In this document: piece by piece, positions 26,719-37,333 of the stretch
Layout: every line of letters starts with the position of its first letter
Position numbering within the stretch: position 1 is the first letter of the stretch
NCBI RefSeq assembly: GCF_020184175.1
Contig: NC_065530.1
Location: forward strand, 31,845,260-31,909,259
Direction of reading: 5' to 3'
Length of the DNA: 64,000 nt
Source of the DNA: Aphis gossypii
Taxonomy: Eukaryota; Arthropoda; Insecta; Hemiptera; Aphididae
Position numbers and translations under genes: made by a program
Notes under the pieces: generated by a model
Told to the model about the DNA's origin: nothing
Databases searched by the model: none
The model's input: the letters and a program-made list of their open reading frames with translations, nothing else

Positions 26719-27970
26719 TTTAAACCTTAAATATTAAAGGGTTATACAGAGGGTTTAATTAATAAGAAAAAAGTATTTGTATGTTTCTACAAAAAATATA
26801 TAAGATTATAATGAGGATGTAAGCATTCGTTACCAATGATTAAAGAAATATACTAAAAAATATGACTGTGATAATGTTTTAGTTTTGCCAATATGTTTCT
26901 TTTTAATATATGTTTTTATTTTAGTTTATAACTTCTTCCATTGTTTAAATAGTATTTGGCTGTCAAAGTATTGTTAATTTATTTTGTAAGATTGTTTAAT
27001 AAAAGTAGTTCGATTAGTTGAAAATGCACATATTTAACAAAAGGATTAAAATCCTATATCCAAAAGGCTGTAATATCTAATCGAATTACCTACTGTTTAC
27101 TTTGTACTATTTCTATTTTAATATTTTTAAGAATGAGTGTTGTTTTATTTTTAATGTTAAAATCAAAGATACCTATATTAGACCAAAAACAACACAATTA
27201 TTTTTCAGATTTGTTTATTACCTACATTATATTATTTACTATTTATATTATTATAATTTTATTATACTAATGATTATAATACATTTATTATTAATAAATC
27301 ATTTTAGTATTTATGACTTTTATAATATTTCATTGCACACTTTTTTGTACACAAGGTGTAATTTGTATTAAAATATTATTGTTTATTTAAGCACGTCTAT
27401 ATATTTTAAGTCAAAAATCAACTCTGTGATTATTAATTATTTAATTGAATTGTGTTACAATACAAACAAATAGAATAAGTATATGTATTATTATTATAAA
27501 TTTCACTGTTACACAAAAGTTTAAAATACTTTTACATATAATCCATTTGTTTATATACCTTTTATCATTATAAATATCAGGGCAGTCAGTGAAAAATATT
27601 TTTATATTAAAATTTTAATTGTTTTGAACGAGCAAAAAAATATTTATTGACATTTATAGCCTTATAGGAATAAAAGTAAAAGTGTGGTGATTAAATAGAA
27701 TCTACAAAACAAAAGGAAATACCAAACAATATGGTAATCATTTTATAGACATAAAAGTCCTTCCTTAACTGTATGACGAGGAACTATACATTATAACCAG
27801 TACTAAAGGAATGGTGTGCTCTGTAGCATTAACTGTTACTACTTATCACAATTATGGTAAAAGCTGTTGAAGGCCAATCCTATTCTTGACAAAAAGCACG
27901 AGAGTGGAAATGTGAATGCAACAGGATATAACAATCGGCTGATGAATCTTTGCATGATCTCGAGTCTCGA
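26719..27970. other. Non-coding AT-rich stretch
   Basis: The first few hundred bases are probably 3' UTR and downstream flank of the TEX2-like gene. The rest shows no coding exon, no paired terminal repeats and no recognisable element. Confidence 0.45.
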
Positions 27971-27974
27971 CTAT

Positions 27975-28445
27975 GTAAAAAAATCAAAAATTCTTATGAT
28001 TTCTTAATTTTCTTAATCGGTTCTTTTGTAATTTAAGGTTGTAGTTCCCATTGATTCATGAGCCCATTGCGAATGAAGCAAAATTTAGCCATGGGTAATC
28101 CTCCTGAGGGGGTTCTTTAACTTTTGACGTTGTGTCATTTTCTAATTAAATGTATGACAATATTTATACATATATGAACACATGTATTTATTATATGAAC
28201 AATATTAAAAGTTAAACAATTCACCACTTTATAATTATCTGCAGATCGTCCACTTAATTGTTTTGCCAACATAGTGCGCAAGAAGTTTTCATATGCCTTT
28301 TGTTATTGGCTTGAGTCTTGGAAATATGATTTACAGTACACATTTGATCATCAATTTACACTTTTTTAAAGAATGATTATTAATCATTAGGTACATTATT
28401 TCATAAAGCATAAAATAAAATTATATCTTACTTTAAGAGTACCTA
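27975..28445 (+). repeat. Unnamed repeat family R, copy 1
   Basis: This shares ordered blocks with copies at 32.6, 33.6 and 40.7 kb in the same orientation: ATTCTTATGATTTCTTAA, CTTAATCGGTT, TTTTCTAATTAAATGTA, ATATGAACAATATTAAAAGTT, GTGCGCAAGAAGTTTTCA. It is closest to copy 3 at 33.9 kb. On the minus strand all copies read a similar short peptide stretch (see findings). Confidence 0.8.
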
Positions 28446-28993
28446 CCTAGCTGTATAGTTCCTAATATTATTACGTCGATTCTCTTGTAAGTGAATCGGT
28501 ACACGATTGAACAACTTATTTAGTATCGCTAATGGGCTTTTCGGTCATACTAAACTGCTCATTCGAGCGTTATTATTAATTTTTTCATCAGTCTAAAATA
28601 AAAGAGATTAGGTTAAAAAATTATAATATAATGTGTTGGGTGTATGAATTTAAAAATCACAGGTAACAAAACATAATATTGAATTTATATTAAAATTGTT
28701 ATTACAAAGGGGATGACATATCACGAAAAAAATATTTAGATAGATTGACCATTTTTAAAGTTAGTTCAACTTTAAATTCTAGTTATAATGTAACAACCAG
28801 ATAATTAGTTGATGTCACCAATTAATTTTAGTTAAATTTAATGTGATATTAAACAAAAATTTAGGCTAGATCAACCAATTTTTTAGTTGTCACAGCTATT
28901 TATTATGGTATCGAAGGTTAGGTTAGGTTAGTAGTATCGAAAGAAAATTTTAGGTTACATCAACCAATTTTTAGTTGTTTCAACTATTCATTT

Positions 28994-29168
28994 CAGTGAC
29001 GTATTTAAGGGGGTTATTGGTATGGATGATAGATCCCACCTGATTTCTTATTTGTTACTAATTTATAACATTGTGATGTCGATGGTAAGTTAACTAATTC
29101 CTTAAAGAAATTAAATGTTTGCTAACATATTATATACCCCCCTTGAAAAAATATTAAATACGCCACTA
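28994..29168. mobile_element. Short hAT-like non-autonomous element (MITE)
   Basis: The ends are CAGTGACGTATTTAA on the left and, in reverse complement on the right, TAGTGGCGTATTTAA: 15-bp inverted repeats with two mismatches. The flanking 8-mers are ATTCATTT and TTTCATTT (7 of 8 identical), the target-duplication length of hAT elements. The element is 175 bp with G and C runs just inside the ends and no coding capacity. Confidence 0.75.
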
Positions 29169-29381
29169 TTTCATTTAGGATAAATTTATAGCAATATTGA
29201 CAATTTTCTTCTGTTAGCTTTTACTTTTTTAATCTTCCTTTTAACAATTTACATTACCACATTAAATACAACTTCTTTCAAAGTTCTTTTAACATCAATT
29301 CAGTGAGAGATATTAGTGCTTCACTATCAATACATTTATCTAAATACAAATAAGTTATTAAGTAAATAATACACCTAATTA

Positions 29382-29722
29382 CAGCGGTTCCCAACCTTTT
29401 TGAGACTTTTACCCATAAATCAGGTTAGATATTAAGAATTACCCCTCCCTCCCAAAAAATAACAGAAACAATATATAAATATTATTTGAAAGTAATACAA
29501 TTATAAGTGTCATTACGACATAAGATAATGTACCTAATCTAAACTATCCCAAAACTATTAACAACAATTTTATTATTACAATTACTTTTACTGTTAGATT
29601 ACACATGACTGATGCAGAGTTAATAATAATAGATATTAAGTTCATAAAAAATAGTCTTTACCCCCTTAAGAATTTGTGTTTTACCCCTTGTGGGGTAATT
29701 ACCCCCAGGTTGGGAACCGCTG
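29382..29722. mobile_element. Short hAT-like non-autonomous element (MITE), 341 bp
   Basis: Terminal inverted repeats are CAGCGGTTCCCAACCTTTTT at the left and the complement of AGGTTGGGAACCGCTG at the right. The CAGNGGTT..CAACCTTTTT end is characteristic of the hAT superfamily. The flanks are ACCTAATTA (left) and ACCTAATA (right), an 8-bp duplication with one inserted base. The inside holds paired ACCCC/GGGGT-rich words and no coding capacity. Confidence 0.85.
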
Positions 29723-30190
29723 ACCTAATATATACTTTTATACTTATAGCTGTTTATGTAGTGAATGAACTAATTTTCAATGTTAAGGATTTATTTAACA
29801 GTTATTATTTAAATAATTACATTTACATTTAAATTTTTCGATAAAATTTTCCAATTTCCACTCTTTTAATTAAGAAATGGTAAACTCATCAGCCATTTTA
29901 AAATTTCCAACCTATTCAAATAATAAATTTTAATGTGTAGTACCAGCATTATATTAACCACCACTAAAGTCATTAGTCAACCCTGTTCAGTACTAATGAT
30001 TCCCGAGACCAATGTTATGTATTAGTTGATTCTCGGGTCATTATTAGGTATGTACGAGTTGATTTCTATTGTTTAGGTTTCTTACAGCAGTTGTGTTGTA
30101 TACTTGTATGCGGAATGTCGGAATTCTTGTTTTTAGATTCTTAATATTGTTGTCTATAGCTTAAAAGTAACTATAAGTATGTCTATAATA

Positions 30191-30227
30191 TAGACAATAG
30201 TCTAGTTAGTCACTAGACTATTGTCTA
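30191..30227. repeat. Hairpin with 15-nt perfect arms
   Basis: Arms TAGACAATAGTCTAG (30191-30205) and CTAGACTATTGTCTA (30213-30227) are exact complements around a 7-nt loop. No direct repeats are apparent at the flanks, unlike hairpins A-C. Its role is unknown. Confidence 0.7.
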
Positions 30228-31438
30228 GTCGAACCTACTTTGAATCATTTTTATAAAATTTTATCATTTATTATACATTGTAGGTATCTAAGTCGTACAT
30301 TGAAAATGTGAAATAATAAAGGAAATTACATGAAAAAATTATATATATATTATAATACACTTTTAAAATTGCTCTCAGATATGGAGCGTTATCCAAGTTT
30401 AGTAGGTAAATATAATGCATCCAGGCCACCTACTTTATTAAACATTTTCTTTAATAATACAAAATTTAAGTTGTTTCAATTTTCAATTTTAATTCAGGTT
30501 TTACAATTTAATAAATGTTTGACAATATGAACTTAACTAGTTTATTTTACAGTTAAAATAACTTAGCTTTTCTTAGTTGATTTAAAAAAAAAACCATCAA
30601 GTTAAAAATATTTTTAAATTTTTCTTTTATATGTAAATATTACTACATTAGTATAAAATATAATAAATATTTCAATATTATGTAATAAACCATGCAAATA
30701 AAATGTATAATTAAACGTTTTATAGAGTTTTTATTTTATATATCTATTTAATTGTAAAGGATTTAGTTGTAAATTATATATTATACGAATTGAAATTAGA
30801 AATGTTTTTAATAAAATTAATAATTATAAATTACAAACTGACAATTGTTATGTTTTAATGTTATACGACTTAAATATGAAGGTCATGTACTCATGTTCAC
30901 ATCTTATGACATTTAATTACTATACGATATAGAAAAATATATTTGTTAAATTAAAAATTTGAGATGAGTATAGTTTAAATTAATAAATAATAGTATCTAG
31001 ATAAAGTACCTAAAAGTAAAAAGGTATATTATACAGTGTACAGTGTACAAAAAGTTCAATAAAATTGCTTTTTATAATTTATAAATTATAAATTAGAACG
31101 ACACATTCACTCTTTATATGATTTACATACTAATTAAAAAAAAAAGATTAACTTTTTTTAAACTGAGTTAAGTTAATATTTTTTTCCATATAATATGTCT
31201 TAACTTTAGACTTATCGATCTTGTATCCTCTTAATTTAACATACCTAACTAGAGTTAATTATTTTCATTAACTTGCTCACCTTTGGTACAAAGTAGTTAC
31301 ATAATAATGTTGTGAAAATTTCAAGTAAAAATAATCATTTTGAAGAGTACCCGAATGCTCGTGTGACGTCACAATGATGACCGCCAAATTTAAATATGGT
31401 TTCACGGAATTAGACTTAAGTTAAGAATCTCGAATTTT
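30228..31438. other. Non-coding AT-rich stretch
   Basis: I see no coding exon and no paired repeats. Short open frames here start at non-standard codons and have no recognisable similarity. Confidence 0.4.
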
Positions 31439-31526
31439 GGATTACATATCGTTACAAAATGGTTACATAATCTTGTGTAATTTTGGTGCAAAAATTTAGA
31501 ACTTGGGGTGCTGACGTGACGGACCT
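31439..31526 (-). repeat. Inverted copy of 40615-40690
   Basis: The reverse complement of 40615-40690 matches this stretch with only a few mismatches (shared words include GTTACAAAATGGTTACATAA and TTTAGAACTTGGGGTGCTG). The match is about 80-88 bp. At 40.6 kb the unit adjoins repeat family R, so it may be part of a larger element whose pieces have been rearranged. Confidence 0.85.
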
Positions 31527-31800
31527 CAAACATTATATATATGCAAGTAATAGATACCTCAATATTGGTATCTTCGTAGTACAAATGGACAAATGGTACT
31601 AACACATATTAAATATATTTTGGGAAAGTGGAGGATAATACATGATGGGATTATTAAAAAAAAAAATTTTAATGAGGTTATTTATGATTTCAACCAACGA
31701 CAATAATGAAACCGGAGTTCTAAAAGTTTATGTTGGCGTACATGAAACATAAAAGTAAACGTGACTACAAAGTAACTGCTGCAACCGATGAGTAATAACT

Positions 31801-32330
31801 CTACCCATCCTGAAACATATAAATATATCGTATCCGTGGCCACAATCTATGATTATATATCATTAGTGGAAATCGTACGTTTGGTCTTTCGCGATTACGA
31901 TTATAAATTGATCGAATGTGTGTGTATTGCGTGTTTGTTGAGCCAAGGTAGTTCGAGCTCATGCTCCGCCAGCATTCCTGGAGCCTCCAGTCCCTCAATC
32001 TGCGCTTTTTTGGGAAGAGGATAGTCTGCTGCAGCCACTTGAGACTTGATTCCAGTTCAGTTCGGGTATAGATCGCTGGAGTGGAATCGCGTGTAATTCT
32101 TGCGACGATGTCGCCAGGTCGTAAATTTTTATAAAATTTTGTCTTGGTCGTTCTCTCAGTCGTTTTTTGTCTTGTGATTTCATGCACTATTTGGTCCACC
32201 GCTCTCCATAAGTAACCAGCCCAGATTATCCGTTTGCTTTTAATTCCCATTATGTTTGGCTCTGCATTGATTTCATTCATACGTATTCTCTTCTTGTTTT
32301 TTTTTAGGCCCATAGATTCTATGTAGGATT
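31801..32330 (-). mobile_element. Decayed 3' end of a non-LTR (LINE-like) retrotransposon ORF
   Basis: On the minus strand the frame reads RIRMNEINAEPNIMGIKSKR then IIWAGYLWRA. After a frameshift it continues RLRERPRQNFIK. The KSKR..WAG(Y/H)LWR and GRPRQRW-like words are typical of the C-terminal tail of insect non-LTR reverse-transcriptase proteins. The frame is shifted at least once (near 32150) and no reverse-transcriptase core or endonuclease is present, so this is a dead fragment. It sits at the left edge of the repeat cluster at 31.4-34.4 kb. Confidence 0.65.
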
Positions 32331-32600
32331 TTCCTTTCGAATACTAACAGTCTTTTTTCAGTCCGACTTTGTTGATATTCATGTACCACTAGCATACGTA
32401 ACTATAGGTATAATAAGCACTTTAAATAATGGTATAGGTAAGCGAAATATTACTTATTTCCTGCCGTTATTCTTTTGTTAATTTTTTCGTGGATATAATT
32501 TACATTTATATTGAAATAATAATTTACCTAACGTTATCATGTTTACCTAATCAAATGACAAATATTCATGTAGAAAACTTCAACTTTTAATATACTTACT

Positions 32601-33185
32601 ATAATACAATATATATCCAATACAAGTACTAATAAAAATCAAATATAATTATCTTTTAGTTTATTTATGTTTTGTTGTTATATTAAATATTATAATATAT
32701 TATTACTAGTGATGGGTCAAAACCTGATTTTTTAAATCGAACCAACCTTGAACCACACAAATATAAACAAGTAGTAATATATTTATAATTAATAATACTA
32801 AAAATATCAAAAAAAAATCATCAAAAATTCTTACGATTTCTTAAATTTTCTTAATCGGTTGTCTTGTAACTTAATACTGTAGCTCCCATTGATTAATCAA
32901 GAAATGCATTCCTATTGAAACGAAATATACCTATGGGAATTTCTCCTCCGAGGGTCCATTAAATTTTGATGTTGAAACATTTTCTAATTAAATGTAAGAC
33001 AATAACTATACATACATGTATATATTATATGAACAATATTAAAAGTTGAACAGTTCAACGCTTTTAAATTACCTGCAGATCGTTCATTTAATTTGTTCGC
33101 CAATGTACCGCGCAAGAAGTTTTCACATGCATGCTGTTTACATTGTGTTTTGTAAATATCAGTTCCGGAATATATAGTATCATCA
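32601..33185 (+). repeat. Unnamed repeat family R, copy 2
   Basis: From 32757 to about 33172 this is nearly identical to 40716-41157. The preceding part (32601-32790) matches 33597-33740, including CAATACAAGTA, TTTATGTTTTGTTGTTAT, ATTACTAGTGAT and CTGATTTTTTAA. Copies 2 and 3 therefore lie in direct tandem about 1 kb apart, separated by the GC-richer segment at 33200-33590. Confidence 0.85.
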
Positions 33186-33596
33186 AGGTAAAGGAAATAG
33201 TTAGAGTGAAAATTAAAATTCACAGCATCTGGAAAAGAAAACCAAATTTAACGATGGACATCTTGACGATCAAACAACAAAACACGCATTCTCCAGGAGC
33301 TCAAAGTTTAATATACGAGACACAACACAGTCATACAAGACAGAGGTTACTCTTACAATACCGATCGACTTTGTTGTTTCACATCTCGATCGAACGCGAA
33401 ACAAATTCGCGCCGCGTCAATTTTATCGGCTGTTGCCTGTTGCTACTTGCTATCGTGCCGTCGGCGATGAAGTTCACTGAGCACCCTCCCTCTCCTACAT
33501 CGGGAAACAAGTTGTCGCCGCCGACTTTTTGTCGTATTTCCGCGGTTGAGCTTGACAGACCTTTCTGTAGTTTCCGCCTGTATAAGTACGTTAACA
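33186..33596 (+). other. GC-richer segment between tandem repeat copies, with open frame
   Basis: A plus-strand frame stays open from about 33131 to 33640 (169 codons, non-ATG start) and crosses this stretch; the minus strand is open over 33379-33612. The segment contains CpG-rich words and a hydrophobic run read as GCCLLLLAIVPSAMKF followed by a Pro/Ser patch. I recognise no domain. It could be a 5' region of the repeat, a captured host exon, or chance. Confidence 0.3.
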
Positions 33597-34400
33597 TTTT
33601 ATATATATCCAATACAAGTACGAATAAAAATCGAATTTAATTATTTTTTAGTTTATTTATGTTTTGTTGTTATAATAAATATTATATGTTATTACTAGTG
33701 ATACCCTGATTTTTTAAGTCGAACCAAACTTGAACCGAACTTTAAATCATTTTCTACAATAACTAAATTATTAACTAAATAATTGTAAAATACCTAAAAT
33801 GTTTTAAATAACGCACTATGAATAAATAAATAAATAAATAAAGTAGCAAATATAAATATGTATTAATAAATTTATAATTAATAACACAAAAATATTAAAA
33901 AAAAATCATCGAAAATTCTTATGATTTCTTAATTTTCTTAATCGGTTCTTTTGTAACTTAAGGCTGTAGTTCTCATTGATTCAATAAATTGTGCATCGCT
34001 AATAAAGCAAAATGTAGCCATGGGAAATCCTCCTGAAGGGGTCCTTAAGATTTTGATGTTGAAGCATTTTCTAATTAAATGTATGAAAATATTTATACAT
34101 ATATGACACATGTATATAATATATTTATTATACATATATATTATTATATGAACACTATTAAAAATTAAACAGTTCACCACTTTTAAATTACCTGTAGATA
34201 GTCTACTTAATTGTTTTGCCAACATATAGTGCGCAAGAAGTTTTCACATTCCTTCTGTTTGACTTGAGTCTCGGAAATATGATTTACAGTATACATTTGT
34301 TCATTAATCTATATTTTTTTAAAGAATAATTACTAATCATTAGGTATATTTTATAAAGCATAAAATAAAATTATATCTTACTTTAAAAATAGCTGTATAA
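33597..34400 (+). repeat. Unnamed repeat family R, copy 3
   Basis: The beginning repeats 32601 onward and the part after 33898 matches copy 1 at 27976 onward (CTTAATCGGTTCTTTTGTAA, ATGGGAAATCCTCCTGA, GTGCGCAAGAAGTTTTCACA, AGCATAAAATAAAATTATATC). An AAAT tetranucleotide run lies at 33820-33842. Confidence 0.82.
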
Positions 34401-34755
34401 CTCATAACATAATGATTTGCATCGACTTGATGCTCTTGTAAGTGAATTGGTACATCATTGTACAACTCAGAATTAAATCAAGTTATTGTTATTTTAGTTA
34501 ATTGATTGTTTTAAATTATTAAATTTATTGTTTAATAAATAATTTAGTTTATCCTAAAAGCGGCTAAAAAGCATCGTCTTCTGCGCAATATCAGGTAATG
34601 TGTTGGTTTTGATAAAAGCCTTTTTATTGTAACGTTAGGTCGTAACAGTCCAAACCAATAACTTAATTTAGAAATATCTATAGCTAAGATGGAACCTCAA
34701 TAGGTTATTATAGGTGTAGCAGTATTTAGTTTATATTGATAAATAACGCGTACCT

Positions 34756-35694
34756 GAATCGCGGAAAAAATGACCACGGAAAAAAAACCCACGGAAAAAC
34801 CCCCCAAAAAAAACCTACGGAAAAAAAACCCAAACTAAAAAACACACGCCGGAAAAAAAGCCCACGGAAAAAAAGCCCAAATAAATATGTTATACATAAT
34901 ATATTTACATTTATTTATAAATACATATTTTAAATAATATTTACAGTAGTAAAATATAATACTTTATTAAATTATACATACATACATACATACTTTTTAG
35001 CAATTCAATTAAATTTTATAATGTTTTAATTTAGTTTTTTATTAATTATCATTATTATACAGTTAAGTTAATTTTAATTTTTTTATGTATAGATATAGCC
35101 TACAAGTTATTATTATAATTAACCTTATAATTCAACAATTTAATATTGTATAAAAGTAGTATTAGTAGTACTAATAGTATTAACTATTGATTGTTATCGT
35201 TTTGACACTATTTTATTATTGTCTCAAATGATAAACAAATGTAATCAATGATTATTAATTAACCCTTAATCAATGTTGATTTTGCTTAAATGAGTTTAAC
35301 TTTTTTTTTATAGACTACTATCGAAAATTATTTTTTTAAATTATTATATTATTTAATTATTATGACTATGCGATCTCTCGTATTATAATTATTAGTTATT
35401 ATTATGTTACCACAAACGAAAATATTTTGTATTTTTAATATTTTGTTCCTATGTTCTATTAAATAATTATATGATAAAATTATTTTAAAAATATTATTAT
35501 TTATTATTAAAAATATATTATATGATTGTAAATCCATTGTATAATTAACAATCAACTACAGTTTATAAAATATTTCATAATATAAGATTACAATGATAGC
35601 ACTTTTTTTCCGGTGTGTGTTTTTTAATTTGGGTTTTATTTTTTGGGCTTTTTTTCCGTGGGTTTTTTTTCCGTGGTCATTTTTTCCGCCTCCC
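34756..35694. mobile_element. Foldback / MULE-like element with 9-bp target duplication, 939 bp
   Basis: A perfect 9-bp direct repeat CGCGTACCT stands at 34747-34755 and 35695-35703. Between them the two ends are inverted complements over about 105-115 bp. The left end runs from CGCGGAAAAAATGACCACGG through several (CCACGG + A-run + CCC) blocks to ACACGCCGGAAAAAAAGCCC, and the right end is its complement. The inside is AT-rich with no coding capacity. Long, internally repetitive inverted ends plus 9-bp duplications are typical of foldback and Mutator-like non-autonomous elements. The perfect duplication suggests a fairly recent insertion. Assignment to a named superfamily is inference. Confidence 0.88.
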
Positions 35695-35703
35695 CGCGTA
35701 CCT

Positions 35704-37333
35704 ATAGGTATTAACATTGATTTTAGAATATTCTAAAATTAATGATATTATTTATCTCTTATATATCTAATCATTATAATATGTATAAAATATTGAAGGT
35801 ACTGTATACTTAAGTTACCAACTCTATAGCAGTTCTATTCGGTTTAATGGTGTAAATAGGAGCTACTTCCCAGCTGAGTATATGCGTTTTATTTCATCGG
35901 CGGTCAAGCTCCACCTACCTATTGATGGTTCTTTCACTGAAATTATATAGCACAGTACCATGGCGTAGAAGGGCACATGCATATAATTTTTAAATTGTTA
36001 CTCTATCGCACTTTTTATAATAAGTACTTGTAAATTTTAAGTTATCAATCAACTTTGACCGTCGATGTAAGACTGATAGCATTTAAGCGACGTTTCCTTC
36101 GACCGCGTTGAATAGGTACTGGACGTACAATGGTTGTAATGTAACGTCCACGGGTTGCCGTATACGTCAAAGATAAGTATTTTCTAAATATAGAGTATAG
36201 TAAATTGTAATGATATTTTAATAATAACACAAACATTGCAATAAAATTTAAAACATGAATTCATTAATTTTTTTTATTAAAGATAACCCTCGGCATTTGA
36301 GGCCATTGGGATAAAAAAGATTTTTTTTTTTTTTTTAATATATACAAGTATTAGAGGTATTACATAATAATAAAAAGGTTATACAAAAAAATGCTTAAAT
36401 GATATGCGACATGCAAGATTAAATTAGTTTGTTCAATACTGTTTCCTAGAAGAAAACGAATATGCCATGCCTGGTAATGGAAGCACAGGTCCGAGTATAT
36501 CATATATACAAATGATTAATTGATTGCGGTTCCTTGCTTCGAGGTATGCGTCACATTTGGTAAGGATGTGTTTTATTGTGAGTTTGATCCCGCGAATTCA
36601 TTAATTATTTTTTATATTAATGTTTGCAATTTTATCAATACATATATATTTATGTCTATGTTGGATAGGCTGAACGATTTTCATATCATAGAAACTGAAG
36701 CATTACCAATACTAGACTAGTGCTGTAAATACCTACTAAAGTATTAAATAATTAATTTCATCTAATTGTATTTAAAGTGAAGTTTGTATGGATTGTTGAT
36801 TTTTTTTTAACCAATCACAATATTGTATATTTTGTTAGTAAATTTAAATTTAAATTAAAATAAAAAAAAACAGTTACAACAACAACAACATACATATTGA
36901 ACGAGAACATATAAATTATTTTGTTTTAAACGTTTAAACGAAGGGTAAGTAAATACTATAACTACAGAAATGTCGATATAACATATAGTGAATATTGAAA
37001 TGGTATAAAATTTAAGATACTCGAAAAAAAATATCATAGTAAATTCTAAGAGTTTGTTACTCAGAATTTTCAAAAAAAAAAACTTACTGTATCGAACGAA
37101 TTAATTTTAAAAACACTTAACACTGTAAATATAAGTAGGTATATGTATAACTTTTATCGGGTAGACCGTCATATAAGTAATCAACAAAAGAGTAAATTTT
37201 TGAGAGAAATAAACTTAAATATTGTAACTGCAACAGTACAGCACGTAAACGATATTATAAAAGTATACCTTTACCGCATACGCCGATCGTAACGCAACCG
37301 ATTTAACGTTATTTAAAGGTCTGCAGCAGCAAT
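35704..37333. other. Non-coding stretch upstream of the UGT gene
   Basis: No coding exon is recognised. Segments at about 36045-36170 and 36280-36600 are less AT-rich and look like transposon fragments (the second has a long T-run near 36320), but no ends could be paired. The 100 bp before 37334 is the probable promoter and 5' UTR region of the UGT. Confidence 0.4.

Noticed and set aside
34770..34930. Lys/Pro-rich frame suggesting a basic protein
   Set aside because: It is a translation of the repetitive inverted terminal sequence of the foldback element.
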